64,000 bases of DNA from Litchfieldella anticariensis FP35 = DSM 16096 (GTDB lineage: Bacteria > Pseudomonadota > Gammaproteobacteria > Pseudomonadales > Halomonadaceae), in assembly GCF_000409775.1 (NCBI RefSeq), contig NZ_KE332388.1, positions 1,085,676 through 1,149,675 on the forward strand. Reading direction: 5' to 3'. Position 1 is the stretch's first letter. Every line of letters begins with the position of its first letter. Positions 60,514-64,000 of this stretch are shown here, piece after piece. Under the pieces are notes generated by a model, which saw only the letters and a list, made by a program, of their open reading frames with translations, was not told where the DNA came from and did not search any database. The translations under genes and the position numbers were made by a program.

Positions 60514-60532
60514 TTCGTTCGCCCTGAACGAA
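60514..60532. promoter_or_regulatory. Dyad upstream of the TRAP operon, possible operator
   Basis: Perfect 7-bp arms TTCGTTC-GCCCT-GAACGAA in an otherwise AT-rich 329-bp spacer (60311-60639) that holds no gene. It resembles GntR- or IclR-type sites, but no local regulator is available to test that. Confidence 0.45.
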
Positions 60533-60639
60533 AGCCAGGATAGTTTTTCTAGCTGTCACAAGGGAAACGCAGCGATTTGCCCATGCAGGCATTTATTCCG
60601 TGTTTTCCAAGCATAAAAACCCGACTCAAGGGGGCATAC

Positions 60640-61749
60640 ATGAAACCTATCACCAAATTCACGCTAAGCGGTCTTGCTGCCGGTATTGCCTTGGCGACTC
60701 TCTCCGCACCGGCCTTCAGCCAGGAAAAGGCCCAGTGGACCATGACCACGACTTGGCCGGACAACCTGGCACTGATCGAAATCGATCGCCACTGGGTGGA
60801 AACCGTCAACCAGATCGCCGGCGACGAACTCGAGATCGATTTCCGTGCCGGTGGGACGCTGATGCCAGGCACCGAAGTTTTCGATGCCACGGAAACCGGC
60901 AGTATCGAAGCCTCCGGCGACTGGCCAGGCTACTGGGCAGGCCGCTCTTCGGCCTTCTCACCGCTGGCGGCGACTCCTAGCCTGTTCAATGGCGTCGACT
61001 ATCTGAACTGGATCATGGAATGGGGTGGGTTTGAGCTGTATCAAGAGGTCTATGGCAAATACAACATGGTCTATCTGCCCTACGGGATCACCAATAACGA
61101 ATCCGGTTTCATGGGCCGCACCAAGATCGAAAGTCTGGCCGACCTGGAAGGCAAGCGCCTGCGACTGTCCGGTCGCGATCAAGGGCGCGTCCTCGAACGA
61201 TTGGGCGGCTCTCAGGTAACGCTGTCCGGCGGGGAGATATATCAGGCCGTGGAGCGCGGCGTGGTGGACGGTGCCGAGTTCTCGACCCCCGGCGTCGACT
61301 ACCAGGCCGGCTTCGCCGAGGTCGTCGACTACTGGGCTACCCCTGGCTGGCATCAGTCCGCCAGCGTATTCGGCGTGATGATCAACAAGGATGCTTGGGA
61401 TGCATTGTCGGCAGAGACTCAGGAAAAGCTGAAGGTCGCTGCTGAAGCCACTCTAGCTTGGTCGCTGGCCTGGTCAGAGCGCACCTCCACGGAAGGTACG
61501 CAATCGTTCAAGGAAGCCGGCGTAGAAATCTCTACCTATGACGAAGAGGACATGGCTCGTATCCAGGAGGTAACCAACGAGGTGATCGTAGAGGGTGCCT
61601 GCGAGGACCCAATGCATGCCAAGGTCTATCACTCCATGATCAGTTACATGCAGCAATATGCCAACTGGCGTGACGTCTCGGTGCCGTACAACATGAGCCG
61701 TTCCATCGACAATCTTCCCTCTCTCGAGGAGATCGAAGCCTGCATGTAA
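60640..61749 (+). CDS. TRAP transporter substrate-binding protein (DctP family)
   Basis: Periplasmic receptor of a sodium-driven TRAP importer. The 369-residue protein has a signal peptide (LSGLAAGIALATLSAPAFS), then WTMTTTWPDNLALIEIDRHW, ERLGGSQVTLSGGEIYQAVE with the ligand-binding Arg region before it (GKRLRLSGRDQGRV), and VVDGAEFSTPGVDYQAGF. The pattern is that of the 2-oxo acid/lactate (TakP-like) cluster, so a monocarboxylate or keto acid is likely. Start 60640 follows AAGGGGG. First gene of DctP-DctQ-DctM. Confidence 0.92.
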   Translation: MKPITKFTLSGLAAGIALATLSAPAFSQEKAQWTMTTTWPDNLALIEIDRHWVETVNQIAGDELEIDFRAGGTLMPGTEVFDATETGSIEASGDWPGYWAGRSSAFSPLAATPSLFNGVDYLNWIMEWGGFELYQEVYGKYNMVYLPYGITNNESGFMGRTKIESLADLEGKRLRLSGRDQGRVLERLGGSQVTLSGGEIYQAVERGVVDGAEFSTPGVDYQAGFAEVVDYWATPGWHQSASVFGVMINKDAWDALSAETQEKLKVAAEATLAWSLAWSERTSTEGTQSFKEAGVEISTYDEEDMARIQEVTNEVIVEGACEDPMHAKVYHSMISYMQQYANWRDVSVPYNMSRSIDNLPSLEEIEACM

Positions 61750-61763
61750 GTCGGCATCAATGC

Positions 61764-61790
61764 GGCCGTCCCGCGTGTCTCCGGGCGGCC
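61764..61790 (+). promoter_or_regulatory. Intercistronic hairpin between dctP-like and dctQ-like genes
   Basis: GGCCG-T-CCC, 10-nt loop, GGG-CGGCC, with no T tract. Such hairpins often protect the abundant binding-protein mRNA and lower expression of the permease genes. Confidence 0.5.
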
Positions 61791-61856
61791 GTACTCGCTG
61801 CCGGCAAACGACATGCCGGTAACCGTACCATCATCCCTACCCGGGAGACCGTGACC

Positions 61857-62360
61857 ATGAATGCCATCGCCCATGCGATCGACCGGCTGAACGACTGGCT
61901 CGGGCGCATTCTCGCACCGCTGATTGCCGTGATGACACTCGTGGTGCTCTATGATATCGCGCTGCGTTTCTTCATCGGCCGCCCCAGCGATTGGGCTTTC
62001 GATATCACCAAGATGTTGTTCGGCGCCCACTTTATGCTGATGGCGGCTTACGGGCTACAAAAGCGCGTGCATGTCGAAGTCGATGTTCTCAAGCGCCTGC
62101 TATCGAGAAAGACACAAGCCGTGATAGAGATCATTGGCTACCTGATCTTCTTCGTGCCCTTCATCTGGATGCTCCTCACCTTCGGCTGGGGCTTTTTCAG
62201 TCGCTCCTTCAGCCGTGGCGAGACCACCTACGGCATCATCGCCATCCCCGTCTATCCGGTGAAAGCCGTTATCGTGATCGCCGCAGTGGCCATCCTGCTA
62301 CAAGCCATCGCTCTCGTCATCCACGCCATCCAGCAGCTGCGGGAGGAGCAGACCTCATGA
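61857..62360 (+). CDS. TRAP transporter small permease (DctQ family)
   Basis: 167 residues with four membrane helices (LAPLIAVMTLVVLYDIALRFF, KMLFGAHFMLMAAYGLQ, IIGYLIFFVPFIWMLLTFGWG and AVIVIAAVAILLQAIALVI). The conserved R-F-F-I region after helix 1 and VHVEVDVL after helix 2 are DctQ marks. ATG 61857 is preceded by GGGAG; its stop overlaps the dctM start (ATGA). Confidence 0.9.
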   Translation: MNAIAHAIDRLNDWLGRILAPLIAVMTLVVLYDIALRFFIGRPSDWAFDITKMLFGAHFMLMAAYGLQKRVHVEVDVLKRLLSRKTQAVIEIIGYLIFFVPFIWMLLTFGWGFFSRSFSRGETTYGIIAIPVYPVKAVIVIAAVAILLQAIALVIHAIQQLREEQTS

Positions 62361-63685
62361 GCCCGGAAATGCTCACCCTATTCATGTTCGGCGGCCTGCT
62401 GATCGGCCTGTTCATGGGTCACCCGCTGGCGTTCGTGCTCGGCGGTACTGCCGTTATGGCTGCCTGGCTGGGGCCCGGCCCGCGTATTCTTGGTTCCATC
62501 ATCAACAATATCTATGGCAATGCCATGGACAATTATGTGCTGGTGGCCATTCCGCTGTTCATCCTGATGGCGCGCTTTCTCAACGACTCCGGGGTTACCG
62601 AGAGAATGTTCGAGGCCATGCGCCTGCTGCTGGCCCGGCTGCACGGTGGCCTGGCACTTACGGTAGTCATCGTCTCGGTGCTATTGGCAGCCACCACCGG
62701 CATCGTAGGGGCATCGATCGCGGTGATGGGCATGATCGCCCTGGTACCGATGCTCAAATATGGTTACGACAAGGAACTCAGCTCCGGGGTGATCATGGCC
62801 AGCGGTTGCTTAGGCATCCTGATTCCCCCCAGCATCATGCTGATCCTGATGGCCAGCTATTCGCCAGTCTCGGTAGGAGCGTTGTTCGCAGGCGCCCTGA
62901 TACCGGGGCTGATATTGGGCGCGATGTATGCACTCTACGTACTGGTGATCTGCTACATCAAACCGTCCTACGGTCCTCCAGTCCCTGTGGAGGAACGTGC
63001 CGATACCTCCACCGGTGAACTGCTGCTGATGCTCGCCAAATTCGTGGTACCGCCCATGGGCCTGATTCTGGGGGTACTGGGGGCACTGTTTACCGGTATC
63101 GCCACCGCCACCGAAGCCTCGGCGATTGGGGTAACCCTGGCCTTCATCCTGTTCCTGATCTTTGGCGACCGTTCGCCCAGAACCTGCTATCGCACCCTGA
63201 TCGAGGCCGGCAAGACCACCACTATGGTGATGCTGGTACTGGTAGGAGCCACTGCCTTCACTGGGGTTTTCTCACGGGGGGGCGGCATGGAGGTCATTCA
63301 CGAGTTGGTCATGGCCATGCCCGGCGGTACCACCGGAGCACTGGTCTTGATGCTCTTCCTGGTCTTCATCCTGGGCATGTTCCTCGACTGGACAGGCATC
63401 GTGCTACTGAGCTTTCCGATCATGCTGCCTATCGTCGAGAACATGGGGGTAGACATGTTGTGGTTCGTGGTCATGGTGGCCGTGGTACTGCAAACCTCCT
63501 TCCTGACCCCGCCCTTCGGCTATGCCCTCTTCTATCTGAAGGGTGTCGCACCGCGTGGCGTCGAGATCGTCGACCTCTACAAGGCCGTGATCCCCTTCTG
63601 CGCATTGATTGCCCTAGCCTGCTTGCTGTTGGCTGCCTTCCCGATACTGATCACCGGCCTGCCCAGCGCCATACTCGGCTACTGA
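62357..63685 (+). CDS. TRAP transporter large permease (DctM family)
   Basis: 442 residues, about twelve helices, the ion-coupled transport subunit. Signatures: FMGHPLAFVLGGTAVMAAW, DNYVLVAIPLFILMARFLNDSG, GIVGASIAVMGMIALVPML, SGCLGILIPPSIMLILMAS, and FLTPPFGYALFYLKGVAP. Coupled to dctQ by a four-base overlap. A 13-bp hairpin at 63695-63727 follows but has no T tract. Confidence 0.94.
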   Translation: MSPEMLTLFMFGGLLIGLFMGHPLAFVLGGTAVMAAWLGPGPRILGSIINNIYGNAMDNYVLVAIPLFILMARFLNDSGVTERMFEAMRLLLARLHGGLALTVVIVSVLLAATTGIVGASIAVMGMIALVPMLKYGYDKELSSGVIMASGCLGILIPPSIMLILMASYSPVSVGALFAGALIPGLILGAMYALYVLVICYIKPSYGPPVPVEERADTSTGELLLMLAKFVVPPMGLILGVLGALFTGIATATEASAIGVTLAFILFLIFGDRSPRTCYRTLIEAGKTTTMVMLVLVGATAFTGVFSRGGGMEVIHELVMAMPGGTTGALVLMLFLVFILGMFLDWTGIVLLSFPIMLPIVENMGVDMLWFVVMVAVVLQTSFLTPPFGYALFYLKGVAPRGVEIVDLYKAVIPFCALIALACLLLAAFPILITGLPSAILGY

Positions 63686-63838
63686 GCGTCTTCCGTGCCA
63701 CTCACCATTCACGTTGGTGAGTGGCACACCCACTAGCTATCAAGGCTGCAAGCCAGGCCTCCAGCTGATAATATTTGCCGGCTGCCATCACCTCGTATTC
63801 AGCCGGTTTCAGGCCATGCCACTGGAAGGAGTTCCCGC

Positions 63839-64000
63839 TTGCCCCGTTCTGCCAGCACCTGGCTGACGTCGGTCCACCGCCGGCTGTCATCACGTTTCAA
63901 TACCTGGACGGTTCTGACTGTCGGTGTCGCCCTTATCGTGGCCTTGCCAGTGCTGGTCGTACTCGCGCACATCGTCATGCCTACCCAAGGCATCTGGCAG
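63839..64000 (+). CDS. ABC transporter permease, N-terminal part
   Basis: Open frame running off the right edge. TTG 63839 follows AAGGAG at 7 bp. The 54 visible residues show a basic start (HRRLSSRFNTW), one membrane helix (TVLTVGVALIVALPVLVVLAH) and IVMPTQGIWQ, the opening typical of FbpB/FutB-type iron(III) or similar permeases with two fused halves. The substrate cannot be judged from this fragment. Confidence 0.6.
   Translation, partial: MPRSASTWLTSVHRRLSSRFNTWTVLTVGVALIVALPVLVVLAHIVMPTQGIWQ

Noticed and set aside
63695..63727. Hairpin after the dctM-like gene as an intrinsic terminator
   Set aside because: The 13-bp stem is perfect but no T tract follows on either strand, so it was mentioned only in the gene entry.

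Overview
The window reads as a chromosomal segment of a moderately GC-rich gammaproteobacterium, most likely of the Halomonadaceae (Halomonas-like). The reasons are the sodium-pumping oxaloacetate decarboxylase (oadGAB), several secondary transporters typical of halophiles, and Pseudomonas-like gene order: alaS-lysC-csrA-tRNA-Ser-tRNA-Arg, recX-recA-pncC-mutS-fdxA-(Rsm/Csr sRNA), pyrG-kdsA-eno and coaD-fdx. The species assignment is inference; no 16S or other decisive marker is present. Almost all of it is ordinary core genome: no CRISPR array, transposase, integrase or prophage was seen.

Layout. 1-2.9 kb: oadB (cut by the left edge), oadA, oadG. 3-5 kb: dusC, two identical tRNA-Arg(ACG), tRNA-Ser(GCU), csrA. 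5.1-11.4 kb (minus): lysC, alaS, recX, recA with a LexA box, pncC. 11.5-13.4 kb: a HEAT-repeat gene lying between two about 91-bp copies of the pncC/mutS intergenic region. 13.6-17 kb: mutS, fdxA and, convergent to fdxA, an unannotated CsrB/RsmZ-type RNA with about 12 GGA motifs, an intrinsic terminator and a GacA-type upstream palindrome. 17.3-21.2 kb: eno, kdsA, pyrG. 21.4-26.5 kb: beta-ketoadipate pathway genes (pcaD, pcaF, CoA-transferase pair) under a divergent IclR regulator. 26.6-32.8 kb: AEC transporter, aroQ with a frameshifted gene remnant, ilvE, glnE, dgkA. 32.9-39.4 kb: acuI-like reductase, dacB, SMR transporter, trmB-like methyltransferase, a possible small RNA or attenuator, fabY, coaD, ferredoxin. 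39.8-46 kb: outer membrane barrel, MATE and AtoE transporters, thioesterase, MDR reductase, a voltage-sensor-like membrane protein. 46-50 kb: beta-propeller-like protein, MocR regulator divergent from a LysE exporter, I78 inhibitor lipoprotein, two tandem entericidin-like peptides. 50-58 kb: TauE permease, HIT protein, NicO/DUF1007 metal exporter pair, two lipoproteins, glycerate kinase, dps, a His-rich secreted protein, pepD. 58-64 kb: tmcA, a TRAP transporter operon, and the start of an ABC permease cut by the right edge.

How parts work together. CsrA and its likely antagonist RNA are both in this window, and the RNA has its own GacA-type control site, so a Gac-Rsm circuit can be read from the sequence. 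The pca genes complete the lower beta-ketoadipate pathway from enol-lactone to succinyl-CoA and acetyl-CoA. The nearby stand-alone aroQ could feed quinate or shikimate carbon into it, but the genes that would prove this are absent. The most distinctive structural event is the single-gene insertion of the HEAT protein between pncC and mutS, flanked by a duplicated promoter region.
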